This document shows positions 48,232 through 58,385 of a DNA stretch of 64,000 bases, piece after piece; positions within the stretch are counted from its first letter, which is position 1, and every line of letters starts with the position of its first letter. A model generated the notes under the pieces. The model was not told the DNA's origin, did not search any database, and saw only the letters and a program-made list of their open reading frames with translations. This DNA is from Clostridium sp. Marseille-Q2269 (GTDB lineage Bacteria > Bacillota > Clostridia > Clostridiales > Clostridiaceae), in contig NZ_CALSFS010000013.1 in NCBI RefSeq assembly GCF_943736985.1, forward strand, positions 43,806-107,805. The letters run 5' to 3'. The position numbers were made by a program, and so were the translations under genes.

Positions 48232-48531
48232 ATGGATCAGTATAAATCTAAATTGGAAAGCCAAGAAATGGACTTTCTGTGTGATGCTTTTTTAAGTTTA
48301 AAAACCAAAGAGGAATGTTATAGATTTTTCGAAGATATATGTACTATTAATGAGATAAAAGCTTTAGAGCAAAGAATTGAAGTGGCTAGAATGCTTAGAA
48401 AGAAAATTACATATTTAGAAATAGCATCAGCTACAGGGGCAAGTACTGCAACCATAAGTAGGGTAAATAGATGCCTTAATTATGGAAGTGACGGTTACAA
48501 AATAGTATTAGATAGAATAGAAAATAAATAG
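48232..48531 (+). CDS. yerC: YerC/TrpR-family DNA-binding protein
   Basis: A 99-residue helical protein of the YerC/YecD (TrpR superfamily) group. The helix-turn-helix is ITYLEIASATGASTATISRVNRCL (about 60-83), preceded by DICTINEIKALEQRIEVARML. It is related to the Trp repressor fold but is not known to bind tryptophan. B. subtilis yerC also lies near pcrA-ligA, matching the order here. AAGGAG lies 9 bases before the ATG at 48232. Target genes are unknown. Confidence 0.9.
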   Translation: MDQYKSKLESQEMDFLCDAFLSLKTKEECYRFFEDICTINEIKALEQRIEVARMLRKKITYLEIASATGASTATISRVNRCLNYGSDGYKIVLDRIENK

Positions 48532-48546
48532 ATCAAATTAATTATT

Positions 48547-48573
48547 ATGTGCTAGTTTTTGCTAGCACATTTT
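48547..48573 (+). terminator. Terminator after yerC
   Basis: Arms ATGTGCTAG and CTAGCACAT around a T-rich loop, then TTT. It separates yerC from pcrA. Confidence 0.75.
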
Positions 48574-48657
48574 AAATTTATAATAATGTTTAACTAATAT
48601 TTAAAATGATATAATATTAAAAGAGTGTAAAACAGATAAACTTAGGGAGCTGATTAA

Positions 48658-50874
48658 ATGGATTTAAAAAATAAATTAAATAAAGAACAATATGAAGCTG
48701 CTACTACCATAGATGGGCCTTTATTAATACTAGCTGGAGCAGGATCAGGTAAGACAAGGGTTTTAACTCATAGAATAGCTCATATGATAGAAAATTTAAA
48801 TATATATCCTTCTAAAATTTTGGCTATAACTTTTACAAATAAAGCTGCTGGAGAAATGAAAGAAAGAATAAAAGCTTTAGTAGGAGATGTAGTAGAAGGA
48901 ATGTGGGTTTCCACTTTTCACTCTAGCTGTGTAAGAATATTAAGAAGAGAAATAGATAAATTAGGATATGATAAAAATTTTACTATATACGATACTTATG
49001 ATCAAAAAACTTTAGTTAAGCAATGCATGGAAGAACTTAATATAAATGATAAAGAAATTACAGATAGAGAGATAATAAATACCATAAGTAATCAAAAGGA
49101 TAATTTAATATCACCAAAAGAATTTAAAAGAATTTCTAGCGGAAATTATAGAACAGATAAGATTGCAGATGCGTATGTTTTATATCAAAAAAAATTAAAG
49201 ACTAATAATGCATTGGATTTTGATGATTTGATATATAAAACTGTGGAATTATTTAAGACAAACAAAGAAGTGCTAGAGTTTTATCAAAGAAAATTTAAGT
49301 ATATAATGGTAGATGAATACCAAGATACTAATAAATCTCAATATGAGTTAGTAAAGTTATTAGCTTCTGTTCATAGAAATATATGTGTAGTTGGTGATGA
49401 TGACCAATGTATATATGAATGGAGAGGCGCTGATATAAGTAATATATTAGATTTTGAGAAAGACTATAAAGAGGCTAAAGTTATAAAATTAGAGCAGAAT
49501 TATAGATCAAAAGGAAATATACTAAATGCTGCTAATGAAGTTATAAGAAATAATTGCCAAAGAAAAAACAAAGTTTTAAGAACGGAAAATGAAAGCGGAA
49601 ATAAAATAAAGATATTTAGAGCATATTCTGATATAGATGAAGCAAAATTTGTAGCATCTGAGATTAAAAAAATAATATCAGATAGTGATAAATCTTTTAA
49701 TGACATTGCTATTTTATATAGAACTAATGCACAATCACGTATTTTTGAAGATGTGTTTATGAAAAGAGATATACCTTATAGATTAATAGGTGGATTAAAA
49801 TTCTATGATAGAAAAGAAATAAAAGATATAATGGCGTATTTAAAACTTATAAACAATCCATTAGATGATATAAGTTTAAGAAGAATAATAAATGTTCCTA
49901 AAAGAAGTATAGGTGATGCTACGGTAAAAAAGGTTCAAGAATTTGCAAATGAAATGGATGAATGTATGTATAGTGTGCTCTTAGATGTAGATCAAATATT
50001 TACATTGTCTCAAAGAAGTATAACGTCAATTAAAAAATTTGTAAGTATAATGAATAGTTTTATAAGAAAAAAAGATGAAATGAGTGTGTCTTCTATTATA
50101 AAACAAATATTAGATGAAACAGGATACTTAAAAGAATTAAAGAATTCCAAAAATCCAGATGATATAAGCAGAGTAGAAAACTTAAAGGAACTGGTTTCTG
50201 CTGCTACTGATTTTGAAAGAGAATCAGAGGATAAATCCTTAGGAATGTTCTTAGAAAAAGTAGCATTGGTTACGGATATAGATAATTATGATGAAAATTC
50301 AGATAGTGTAGCTATGATGACTGTACATAGCGCTAAAGGACTAGAATTTCCTGAAGTATTTATGGTTGGTATGGAAAATGGAATATTCCCAGGTACACAA
50401 TCATTATCAGATCCAAAAGAAATGGAAGAATCAAGACGATTATGTTATGTTGGAATCACAAGGGCAAAAGAGGAGTTATATATAACATCAGCAGAGATCA
50501 GAAAAGTATTTGGAAGAACTGTAGCTTATGCCTTATCTGATTTTGTAAGTGAAATATCAAAAGATTTAAAAGAAAACGTAAATATTACTGGAGAAGTTGG
50601 TACTAGCAAGGTGTTACCTAAAGATTTTGGTATAAGGTCACAAAGAACAAACAGTATTAATTCCTTTAAAGCTCCTATTCAAAATAATGCACCTAAAAAT
50701 CATATAGATTCTAATATTCTTAATATAGGTTCAAAGGTAAAACATAAAGATTTTGGAATAGGAACTATAGTTAGTATGAATAAGGTTTCAGGTGATATAA
50801 AGCTAACAATTGCTTTTGATCGTAGAGGGATTAAAATATTGATGCTTAGTATGGCTCCAATCGAAGCAGTTTAG
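48658..50874 (+). CDS. pcrA: ATP-dependent DNA helicase PcrA (UvrD/Rep family)
   Basis: A 738-residue superfamily 1A helicase acting in repair and replication-fork maintenance. Motifs: Q-motif NKEQYEAA, Walker A GAGSGKT (28-34), [18 protein letters not shown] (motif II), [33 protein letters not shown] (motif V) and [11 protein letters not shown] (motif VI). The C-terminal tail carries the Pcr[14 protein letters not shown] tudor-like region that contacts RNA polymerase. GGGAG lies before the ATG. It is followed 11 bases later by ligA, the usual Firmicute pair. Confidence 0.98.
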   Translation: MDLKNKLNKEQYEAATTIDGPLLILAGAGSGKTRVLTHRIAHMIENLNIYPSKILAITFTNKAAGEMKERIKALVGDVVEGMWVSTFHSSCVRILRREIDKLGYDKNFTIYDTYDQKTLVKQCMEELNINDKEITDREIINTISNQKDNLISPKEFKRISSGNYRTDKIADAYVLYQKKLKTNNALDFDDLIYKTVELFKTNKEVLEFYQRKFKYIMVDEYQDTNKSQYELVKLLASVHRNICVVGDDDQCIYEWRGADISNILDFEKDYKEAKVIKLEQNYRSKGNILNAANEVIRNNCQRKNKVLRTENESGNKIKIFRAYSDIDEAKFVASEIKKIISDSDKSFNDIAILYRTNAQSRIFEDVFMKRDIPYRLIGGLKFYDRKEIKDIMAYLKLINNPLDDISLRRIINVPKRSIGDATVKKVQEFANEMDECMYSVLLDVDQIFTLSQRSITSIKKFVSIMNSFIRKKDEMSVSSIIKQILDETGYLKELKNSKNPDDISRVENLKELVSAATDFERESEDKSLGMFLEKVALVTDIDNYDENSDSVAMMTVHSAKGLEFPEVFMVGMENGIFPGTQSLSDPKEMEESRRLCYVGITRAKEELYITSAEIRKVFGRTVAYALSDFVSEISKDLKENVNITGEVGTSKVLPKDFGIRSQRTNSINSFKAPIQNNAPKNHIDSNILNIGSKVKHKDFGIGTIVSMNKVSGDIKLTIAFDRRGIKILMLSMAPIEAV

Positions 50875-50885
50875 GAGGTGTATAT

Positions 50886-52880
50886 ATGGATAGCAAATTA
50901 GAAAAAATGAAAGTGCTTGTGGAAGAATTAAACCAATATGCCTATGAGTATTATTCATTAGATAATCCTAGTGTATCTGATAAAGAATATGATTTAAAAT
51001 ATGATGAACTGGTATTATTAGAAAAAGAAACTAAAACAACATTGCCATATTCACCAACTCAAAGGGTAGGTGATAGCATATTAGGAGAATTTAATAAATA
51101 TACTCATAAAGGAAGACTTTGGAGTTTGGATAAAGCTCAGAGTATGGAGCAGTTAATAGAATGGCATAATAGAAATTTAAAAGCTATAGATCAGTACAAT
51201 TCAATAAATGAAGAAAAATTGCCTCCTTTAAGATATATAGTTACAAAAAAATTTGATGGATTAACAATAAACTGTACTTATGATGAAGATGGAATTTTGA
51301 TAAAAGGAGCCACAAGAGGAACGGGCATTATAGGAGAAAATATAACAGCTCAAATAAAAACCATAAAAACAATACCGCTAAAGATAAAAAATAATCATGT
51401 TATAGAAGTGCATGGAGAAGCTATAATGACTAAAGGGGCTTTTGAAGAGTATAATAAAACCGCTGAAGTTCCTTTAAAAAATTTAAGAAATGGTGCAGCG
51501 GGAGCACTTAGAAATTTAGACATTAAAGAGACTTCAAAAAGAAATTTATCAGCATTTTTTTATGATGTAGGTTATAACGAAGGTCCTGAATTTGAAAGTT
51601 ATACAGAAATGATGGAATTTATAAAAAATATGGGATTGCCACAGGATAAGTACATTAAAGTATGTACTAATATGGAAGAAATAGAAAAGGAAATTCAACA
51701 TATAGAATCTATAAGAGAAGACTTAGATTATGATATAGACGGTGCAGTAATTGTTATAGATGATATTAAAACAAGAGAAGTATTAGGATATACAATAAAA
51801 TTCCCTAAATGGGCTATAGCTTATAAATTTGAAGCTAAAGAAATTACTACAAAACTTTTAGATGTAGAGTGGAATGTTGGAAGAAGCGGGAGAGTTACTC
51901 CAACAGCTTTATTAGAACCAGTAGAATTAGGTGGAGTTACAGTAAAAAGAGCTACGCTAAATAACATGGATGATATTCAAAGAAAAAATGTAAAGCTAGG
52001 GGCTAAGGTTTTGGTTAGAAGATCTAATGATGTTATACCAGAGATAATGGGTGTGGTAGAGGAATCACTTGAAGGCACTAAAGAAATAGAAGCTCCAGAG
52101 ATATGCCCATATTGTAATAGTCATTTAGTTCAAAATGGAGTGCATTATTATTGTGATAATACATTATCTTGTAAACCTCAAATGGTAAAAAGTATAGTTC
52201 ATTTTGCTACTAGAGAAGCAATGAATATAGCAGGATTTAGTGAGAAAACAGCAGAACAACTTTTTGAAAAATTAGATATAAAATCTATATCAGATTTATA
52301 CAAGATAAAAAAAGAACAATTATTAACTTTAGATAAATTTGGGGATAAGAAATCTCAAAATCTCATAGAGGCTATACAAAATAGCAAGAATTGTGATTTG
52401 CCATCTTTTATATATGCGTTAGGAATTCCTAATGTGGGTAAAAAGACTACTAATGACTTGGTAGTAAAATTCAAAACTTTAGAAAATATAAAAAAAGCAA
52501 CAATAGAACAATTAGTAGAAGTTCCGGATGTAGGTGAAATAGTAGCTAAGAGTGTTTATGATTTTTTTCAAGATGAAAAAATTATTAATAATATAGAAGA
52601 GCTCTTGAATTTAGGGGTAAATCCTCATTATGAAGAAGCTAAAATTGATGAAAACCCTTTTATGAGTAAGACTATAGTTGTTACAGGCAGCTTAGTTAAT
52701 TATAGCAGGGGAGAAATAAAAGATAAGTTACAGTCTTTAGGAGCTAAAGTTTCCAGTAGCGTAAGTAAAAATACAGATTATGTATTAGTAGGGGATAACC
52801 CAGGATCTAAATATGAAAAGGCAGTTAAACTAGGAGTAAAAATAATAACTGAAGAAGAATTTTCTAATGAAATAAAATAA
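50886..52880 (+). CDS. ligA: NAD+-dependent DNA ligase
   Basis: A 664-residue NAD-dependent ligase sealing nicks in replication and repair. Ia domain at the start ([15 protein letters not shown]), the adenylation lysine in KKFDG (near residue 121), OB fold with DGAVIVIDD, a zinc finger (CPYCNSHL ... CDN ... C, about 401-425), helix-hairpin-helix repeats, and a C-terminal BRCT domain (~590-664, [21 protein letters not shown]). AGGAGGTG precedes the ATG. It forms an operon with pcrA. Confidence 0.98.
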   Translation: MDSKLEKMKVLVEELNQYAYEYYSLDNPSVSDKEYDLKYDELVLLEKETKTTLPYSPTQRVGDSILGEFNKYTHKGRLWSLDKAQSMEQLIEWHNRNLKAIDQYNSINEEKLPPLRYIVTKKFDGLTINCTYDEDGILIKGATRGTGIIGENITAQIKTIKTIPLKIKNNHVIEVHGEAIMTKGAFEEYNKTAEVPLKNLRNGAAGALRNLDIKETSKRNLSAFFYDVGYNEGPEFESYTEMMEFIKNMGLPQDKYIKVCTNMEEIEKEIQHIESIREDLDYDIDGAVIVIDDIKTREVLGYTIKFPKWAIAYKFEAKEITTKLLDVEWNVGRSGRVTPTALLEPVELGGVTVKRATLNNMDDIQRKNVKLGAKVLVRRSNDVIPEIMGVVEESLEGTKEIEAPEICPYCNSHLVQNGVHYYCDNTLSCKPQMVKSIVHFATREAMNIAGFSEKTAEQLFEKLDIKSISDLYKIKKEQLLTLDKFGDKKSQNLIEAIQNSKNCDLPSFIYALGIPNVGKKTTNDLVVKFKTLENIKKATIEQLVEVPDVGEIVAKSVYDFFQDEKIINNIEELLNLGVNPHYEEAKIDENPFMSKTIVVTGSLVNYSRGEIKDKLQSLGAKVSSSVSKNTDYVLVGDNPGSKYEKAVKLGVKIITEEEFSNEIK

Positions 52881-52971
52881 TTACATTACGGTAACGTATA
52901 TTTACAATGAATTAGAAATAGTATATTATTTAATTTATAGTTATAGCTCAAAGAATGTGGAGAGGATAAGA

Positions 52972-53241
52972 ATGAGAAAGTATATAAACATATTGGGATG
53001 GATAATGGTTATGATAACCACTGTGGCTTTGCTAGCTACTTTACTTACTATATATCAATTTACATATATAAAATATTTTGATAGCTATTATACTCTTCAA
53101 TGGTGTATGTTTTTTACTATGATTGTTTGGGCTATTAAGATGTTGAATTTTTCAAAAGGAACCAGGGATAAATTTTATTCTTTAGTTTGTGTTTTCCTTG
53201 CTGTAGCTAATATATTTTTTATATATATGAAAGTATATTAA
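52972..53241 (+). CDS. Small integral membrane protein (89 aa)
   Basis: An 89-residue hydrophobic protein with three predicted membrane segments (about 5-27, 40-57 and 65-86). I do not recognise a family. The start at 52972 follows GGAGAGG with proper spacing. It lies 91 bases after ligA with no terminator between, so it may be read from the same transcript. Function unknown. Confidence 0.65.
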   Translation: MRKYINILGWIMVMITTVALLATLLTIYQFTYIKYFDSYYTLQWCMFFTMIVWAIKMLNFSKGTRDKFYSLVCVFLAVANIFFIYMKVY

Positions 53242-53545
53242 TAAAAATAACTATATTAAACATTAATTGCTATAAGTGAGGTAAATAAATTATCTATTAA
53301 ATAATTATATTTAATATTTTAGACTTTATTATAAAAAATAATTAACTTTAAAATAGGAAAATCCTATCTAGTTACATTAATACGACTAGATAGGATTTTT
53401 ATTTATAAGTATTAATATGAAACAATACTACAAATATATTGTAAATTAACTGATTCATTGATTAGAAGCCTTTACAATATAAATTATATTGAATATTTAT
53501 GTTCTTTATATAAATACATTTGTATAAAAATATAAACAAAAATTA
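53242..53545. other. Intergenic region with two inverted repeats
   Basis: A strong hairpin at 53359-53400 (arms AATCCTATCTAGT and ACTAGATAGGATT, then Ts) is a terminator about 115 bases after the small membrane protein. A second repeat has arms ATATTGTAAA and TTTACAATAT (53436-53445, 53471-53480) without a T-run. No gene is seen. Confidence 0.55.
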
Positions 53546-53574
53546 TTGACAAAAATAAAGGCAGATGTTATTAT
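53546..53574 (+). promoter_or_regulatory. Promoter of the DAACS symporter gene
   Basis: TTGACA (53546-53551), 17-base spacer ending TGT, TATTAT (53569-53574). The first 14 bases are identical to the fldL promoter. Confidence 0.75.
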
Positions 53575-53642
53575 ATTTTTGTGTTCAAACCGAGGACATG
53601 TGTATATATAATAGATACATAGAAGCTAAAGGGGGCAGAAAA

Positions 53643-54854
53643 ATGAAAAAGCTAGGTCTTTTAAGTAAATTAATTTTAGGAATTATATTTGGTATTTTAC
53701 TAGGAACAATATCTAAGACTTTAGGAATGTACAATGTTGTTAGAGCTTTAAATACATTTTCAGGTTTATTTGGAGGATTTCTTAATTTTTGCATACCATT
53801 AATTATAATAGGTTTTGTAGCACCAGGTATTGCAGACTTGGGAAAAGGATCAGGAAAGTTATTAGGAATCACTGTATTATTTTCTTATATATCTACTATA
53901 ATAGCTGGAATGGCTGCGTTTTTATTAGGACAATCTATACTTCCTAAACTAATTAGAAGTGGTGGAAATGTGTTTAAATCCAATATATATTTAGAACCAT
54001 TTTTTAAAGTAGATATACCACCAATTATGGGGGTTATGTCAGCACTAGTACTTGCTTTTGCTCTAGGAATTTGTCTTCCTTATTTAAAGGGGAAAAATCT
54101 TTTAGAGGCTACAAAGGATTTTAAAGGAATAGTTGAAATAATAGTTAGAAGTGTAATAATACCATTAGTGCCTATTCATATAGCAGGTATATTTTCAAAA
54201 CTAACAGCTTCTGGAGAAATAGTACAAACATTAAAGACCTTTTCATCTGTATATTTAATAATAATACCACTTCAAATGGGATATATACTATTACAATATA
54301 TTATAGCTTATGTTGTTTCAAGAAAAAATCCAACTAAAGCCATAAGGAATATGATACCAGGATATATTACTGCTTTAGGAACTCAATCTTCAGCGGCAAC
54401 TATACCTGTAAATTTACAATGTGCTAAGAAAAATTGTTCATCAGATGATATAGTTGACTTTGTAATACCATTATGTGCAACAATACACTTGGCGGGAGAT
54501 ACTATAACTTTAGTATTAGGGGCTATGGGCATAATGATTATGTCAGGTCAAATACCAACAGCATCTATGATGGTGCCATACATATTTATGTTAGGAATTA
54601 CTATGGTAGCAGCGCCAGGTATACCTGGTGGCGGGGTATATGCTAGCTTAGGATTACTAAAAGATATGCTTATGTTTAATCCAGTACAACAAGGATTAAT
54701 GATAGCCATACATTTTGCACAAGATAGTTTTGGAACAGCTACAAATGTTTGTGGAGATGGAGCTATAGCTATAGTTATAGATAAGCTGTTTAAAAAGAAA
54801 ATAATTTCTGAAGAAAAAACTATTAAAGGAGAGTCTTTAGGGAAGGCTATATAA
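53643..54854 (+). CDS. Dicarboxylate/amino acid:cation symporter (DAACS family)
   Basis: A 403-residue Na+- or H+-coupled carrier of the glutamate/aspartate/serine (GltP/SstT/DctA) fold with about eight helices and two re-entrant loops. The serine-rich HP1 equivalent is TALGTQSSAATIPV (about 245-258). Helix 7 normally carries NMDGT, here replaced by HLAGDTI, so ion coupling or substrate may differ. HP2 is AAPGIPGGGVYASLG, and AQDSFGTATNVCGDGA marks helix 8. The start at 53643 follows a GGGGG site; 26 upstream codons lack one. Substrate cannot be fixed. Confidence 0.88.
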   Translation: MKKLGLLSKLILGIIFGILLGTISKTLGMYNVVRALNTFSGLFGGFLNFCIPLIIIGFVAPGIADLGKGSGKLLGITVLFSYISTIIAGMAAFLLGQSILPKLIRSGGNVFKSNIYLEPFFKVDIPPIMGVMSALVLAFALGICLPYLKGKNLLEATKDFKGIVEIIVRSVIIPLVPIHIAGIFSKLTASGEIVQTLKTFSSVYLIIIPLQMGYILLQYIIAYVVSRKNPTKAIRNMIPGYITALGTQSSAATIPVNLQCAKKNCSSDDIVDFVIPLCATIHLAGDTITLVLGAMGIMIMSGQIPTASMMVPYIFMLGITMVAAPGIPGGGVYASLGLLKDMLMFNPVQQGLMIAIHFAQDSFGTATNVCGDGAIAIVIDKLFKKKIISEEKTIKGESLGKAI

Positions 54855-54863
54855 TATAATAAA

Positions 54864-54897
54864 TAAACTACCTAATTTTTACAGGTGGTTTTTTTAT
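54864..54897 (+). terminator. Terminator of the DAACS gene
   Basis: Arms AAACTACCT and AGGTGGTTT (one G-T pair) followed by a T-run. Confidence 0.75.
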
Positions 54898-54992
54898 TTC
54901 TATGTAAAAAACATATATTTGTGGTAAAATAAAAATATTAGCCTTCATAAGGTAAAAAATAATGTTTATATAGTAAGGAAGTGATGGATAAA

Positions 54993-55280
54993 ATGTCAGT
55001 TTCAAAAAAGGATGTAGAATATGTAGCAGAGCTTGCAAGGTTAGAATTTAAAGAAGAAGAAAAAGATAATATCCTAGATGACCTAAATAAAATATTAAGC
55101 TATATGGAAAAATTAGATGAATTAAATACTGATAATGAGGATATAGTAGTAAACCCATATTATATTGAAAACAAATATAGAGAAGATAATGTAGAAAAAT
55201 CTATGGAATTAAAAGAAGTTATAGATAATGCACCGGAAAGCTTAGAGGAATATGTAATTGTTCCTAAAGTTATAGATTAA
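54993..55280 (+). CDS. gatC: Asp-tRNA(Asn)/Glu-tRNA(Gln) amidotransferase subunit C
   Basis: A 95-residue GatC, which stabilises GatA on GatB in the amidotransferase that makes Gln-tRNA(Gln) and Asn-tRNA(Asn). [16 protein letters not shown] and the extended middle and C-terminal strap are typical. The start is set at 54993 ([10 protein letters not shown]), the family's usual N-terminus; an ATG 3 codons earlier (54984) is closer to AAGGA and is an alternative. First gene of gatCAB. Confidence 0.96.
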   Translation: MSVSKKDVEYVAELARLEFKEEEKDNILDDLNKILSYMEKLDELNTDNEDIVVNPYYIENKYREDNVEKSMELKEVIDNAPESLEEYVIVPKVID

Positions 55281-55317
55281 TAATGATTCTTTTGATTTCT
55301 TAAAAAGGAGGAAAACA

Positions 55318-56775
55318 ATGGATTTAACTAAACTAACTGCACACCAATTAAAAGGTATGCTTAAAAATAAAGAAGTTAAAGCAGAAGAAATTACAAAAGC
55401 TTTTTTAGATAGAATACATTCAGAAGATGATAAATTAGGAGCATACTTATATGTTTCTCAGGAAGAAGCTATAAAAGAAGCTAAAAAAGTTGATGAAAAA
55501 ATAGCAAAAAATGAAGAATTAAAAGTATTAGCAGGTATACCAGTAGGTATAAAAGATAATATAAGTGTAAAAGGAATGCAAAATACATGTGCATCCAAAA
55601 TACTACAAGGATATACTTCACCTTATAATGCTCATGTAGTAGAAAAAATTAAAGAAGAAGAAGGAATAATCCTTGGTAAGCTAAACATGGATGAATTCGC
55701 TATGGGATCATCTACAGAAAATAGTGCATTCAAACTTGCAAAAAATCCATGGGATTTAGAAAGAGTACCAGGAGGGTCTTCAGGTGGATCTGCAGTGGCA
55801 GTAGCAGGATGTGAAGCACCATTAGCATTGGGAACAGATACTGGTGGTTCTGTAAGACAACCTGCATCATTTTGTGGCATAGTTGGATTAAAACCTACAT
55901 ATGGAAGAATATCAAGATCAGGAGTTATAGCTTTTGGATCTACATTGGACCAAGTTGGACCAATGGGAAAAGATGTTGAAGATTGTGCATTATTAACATC
56001 AGCTATATCTGGCTTAGATAAAAAGGACTTTACAACAGCAGATAAAGAAGTACCAGATTATAAAAAAAGTTTAACAAAAGATATAAAAGGTAAAAAGATT
56101 GGTATTCCTAAGGAGTTCTTTGGAGAAGGGCTAGATAAAAATGTAAGGAAATCTGTAGAAGAGGCCATAAAAGTATTAGAAGAAAATGGAGCAGAAGTTA
56201 AACCATGCTCTTTACCATTAATGGATTATGGACTATCAGCTTATTACATAATATCTAGTGCAGAAGCTTCATCAAATTTGGCTAGATTTGATGGTATAAG
56301 ATATGGATATAGATCAAAGAATTTTAAAGATGCTCAAGATATATATTTAAAATCTAGAAGTGAAGGATTTGGAGATGAAGTTAAAAGAAGAATAATGCTT
56401 GGAACTTATGTGTTATCAGCAGGATACTACGATGCTTACTATAAGAAAGCACTGAAGGTAAGAAAGCTTATAAAAAATGATTTCCAAAGAGTATTTAAAG
56501 AGTTTGATGCTATAGTGTCGCCAACATCTCCAACTACGGCATTTAAAATAGGTGAAAAGAAAGATGATGTAATGGCTATGTATCTCTCAGATATATACAC
56601 TGTTCCAATTAGTGTGGCAGGAGTACCAGCTATATCATTACCATGTGGCATGGTAGATGGTCTACCAACTGGGCTTCAAATTATATCAGATTATTTTAAA
56701 GAAGATGTTTTGTTTAATTTAGCATATAGTTATGAGCAATCAGTAGATTTTCATAAAATGAGAGCAGATTTTTAA
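55318..56775 (+). CDS. gatA: Asp-tRNA(Asn)/Glu-tRNA(Gln) amidotransferase subunit A
   Basis: A 485-residue amidase-signature glutaminase that releases ammonia for GatB. The Ser-cisSer-Lys triad is visible: lysine in [14 protein letters not shown] (near 80), [14 protein letters not shown] (about 151-164) and the nucleophilic serine in [16 protein letters not shown] (about 172-187). AAGGAGG precedes the ATG, 37 bases after gatC. Full length. Confidence 0.98.
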   Translation: MDLTKLTAHQLKGMLKNKEVKAEEITKAFLDRIHSEDDKLGAYLYVSQEEAIKEAKKVDEKIAKNEELKVLAGIPVGIKDNISVKGMQNTCASKILQGYTSPYNAHVVEKIKEEEGIILGKLNMDEFAMGSSTENSAFKLAKNPWDLERVPGGSSGGSAVAVAGCEAPLALGTDTGGSVRQPASFCGIVGLKPTYGRISRSGVIAFGSTLDQVGPMGKDVEDCALLTSAISGLDKKDFTTADKEVPDYKKSLTKDIKGKKIGIPKEFFGEGLDKNVRKSVEEAIKVLEENGAEVKPCSLPLMDYGLSAYYIISSAEASSNLARFDGIRYGYRSKNFKDAQDIYLKSRSEGFGDEVKRRIMLGTYVLSAGYYDAYYKKALKVRKLIKNDFQRVFKEFDAIVSPTSPTTAFKIGEKKDDVMAMYLSDIYTVPISVAGVPAISLPCGMVDGLPTGLQIISDYFKEDVLFNLAYSYEQSVDFHKMRADF

Positions 56776-56809
56776 GTATATAGTAAAAATAAAGGAGTGA
56801 AAAACATAG

Positions 56810-58240
56810 ATGGATTTTGAAGCAGTCATAGGATTGGAAGTACATTGTGAACTTTCAACAAATACTAAAATATATTGTGGGTGCACTACAGAATTTGGTG
56901 GTAAACCTAATACTCATGTTTGTCCAATATGTTTAGGACTACCAGGTTCACTACCTCAATTAAATAAAAGAGTAGTAGAATACGGAATTAAAGCAGGATT
57001 AGCTTTAAATTGTTCTATAAATAAAGTTTGTAGAATGGACAGAAAAAATTATTTTTATCCAGATTGCCCTAAAAATTATCAAATAACTCAAGATGAAGTT
57101 CCAATATGTAGAGACGGATATATTGAAATAGAGCTAGAAAATGGTGAAAAGAAAAAAATCGGTATAGAGAGAATACATATGGAAGAAGATGCAGGAAAGC
57201 TGCTTCATACTAATGCTGGAACATTAGTAGATTATAATAGAGCAGGAGTTCCTCTAATAGAGATAGTATCAAAACCAGATATTAGAACTCCAGAAGAAGC
57301 TACAAAATATTTAGAAAAATTAAAGAGTATATTATCTTCAATAGAAGTTTCAGATTGTAAGATGGAACAAGGTTCTTTAAGATGCGATGGTAATATATCT
57401 GTAAGACCTATGGGCAGTGAAAAGTTTGGAGTAAGATCAGAAATAAAAAATATGAATTCATTTAAAGCTTTAGAGAAGGCTCTATCATATGAATATAATA
57501 GACATGTAGAAGCTGTAACTAAAGGAGAAATCTTAGAGCAAGAGACAAGAAGATGGGATGAAGCTAATTCTGTTACAGTACTTATGAGAAGTAAAGAAAA
57601 AGCTAATGATTACAGATATTTCCCAGAAGGGGATTTGGTTACATTAAATATTTCACATGAATGGGTAGAAGAAGTAAGAAAGACTATACCAGAATTACCA
57701 TATGAAAAAGCTGAAAGATTTGTACAACAATTTAAAATACCTAAATACGATGCATCAGTATTAACTCTAACTATGGGTATGGCTAAATTTTTCGAAGAAA
57801 CAGCTATAAAGAGTGAAGATGCAAAAGCTGCTTCTAACTGGTTAATGGGAGATATTTCAAGACTTATGAACGAAAAAAATATGGAAGTTAAAGAATTGAA
57901 ATTTAATCCAGAACAACTAGCAGATTTAATTAAATTAATAAATGCTGGAACTATATCTAACAACATAGGTAAAAAGGTTTTAAATGATATGTTTAAGTCA
58001 GGTAAAAATCCTAAAGATATAGTTGAAGAAAAAGGTTTAGTTCAGAATAATGATGAAGGTGCTATATTAGAAGTAGTTCAAAGAATTATAGCAGATAATC
58101 CACAATCTATAGAAGATTTCAAAAATGGAAAAAAAAGAGCTTTAGGATTCCTTGTAGGTCTTGTAATGAAAGAAACAAAAGGGAAAGCCAATCCTCAAAT
58201 AGTAAATAAACTAGTAAGTGAAGAAGCAAATAAAATGTAA
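56810..58240 (+). CDS. gatB: Asp-tRNA(Asn)/Glu-tRNA(Gln) amidotransferase subunit B
   Basis: A 476-residue GatB that phosphorylates and amidates the mischarged tRNA. It has the N-terminal FEAVIGLEVHCEL, the metal/zinc cysteines in CGCTTEFGG and CPICLGLPG, RMDRKNYFYPDCPKNYQ, and the C-terminal YqeY-like tRNA-binding tail. AAAGGAG lies 12 bases before the ATG, slightly long. It ends gatCAB and is followed by a strong terminator. Confidence 0.98.
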   Translation: MDFEAVIGLEVHCELSTNTKIYCGCTTEFGGKPNTHVCPICLGLPGSLPQLNKRVVEYGIKAGLALNCSINKVCRMDRKNYFYPDCPKNYQITQDEVPICRDGYIEIELENGEKKKIGIERIHMEEDAGKLLHTNAGTLVDYNRAGVPLIEIVSKPDIRTPEEATKYLEKLKSILSSIEVSDCKMEQGSLRCDGNISVRPMGSEKFGVRSEIKNMNSFKALEKALSYEYNRHVEAVTKGEILEQETRRWDEANSVTVLMRSKEKANDYRYFPEGDLVTLNISHEWVEEVRKTIPELPYEKAERFVQQFKIPKYDASVLTLTMGMAKFFEETAIKSEDAKAASNWLMGDISRLMNEKNMEVKELKFNPEQLADLIKLINAGTISNNIGKKVLNDMFKSGKNPKDIVEEKGLVQNNDEGAILEVVQRIIADNPQSIEDFKNGKKRALGFLVGLVMKETKGKANPQIVNKLVSEEANKM

Positions 58241-58245
58241 ATATC

Positions 58246-58278
58246 AAAAATCCTCATATAAAAATATGAGGATTTTTT
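58246..58278 (+). terminator. gatCAB terminator
   Basis: Arms AAAAATCCTCATAT and ATATGAGGATTTTT around AAAA, then more Ts. Confidence 0.95.
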
Positions 58279-58385
58279 TATGAAAAATAATTTAAATATA
58301 TGTAAAGTTTAAAATTATTGTTTATTTTACCTACTAAGTGTGAATAATTAGATATAGCATAACACTTTTGTAACGGGGGGGTAGA

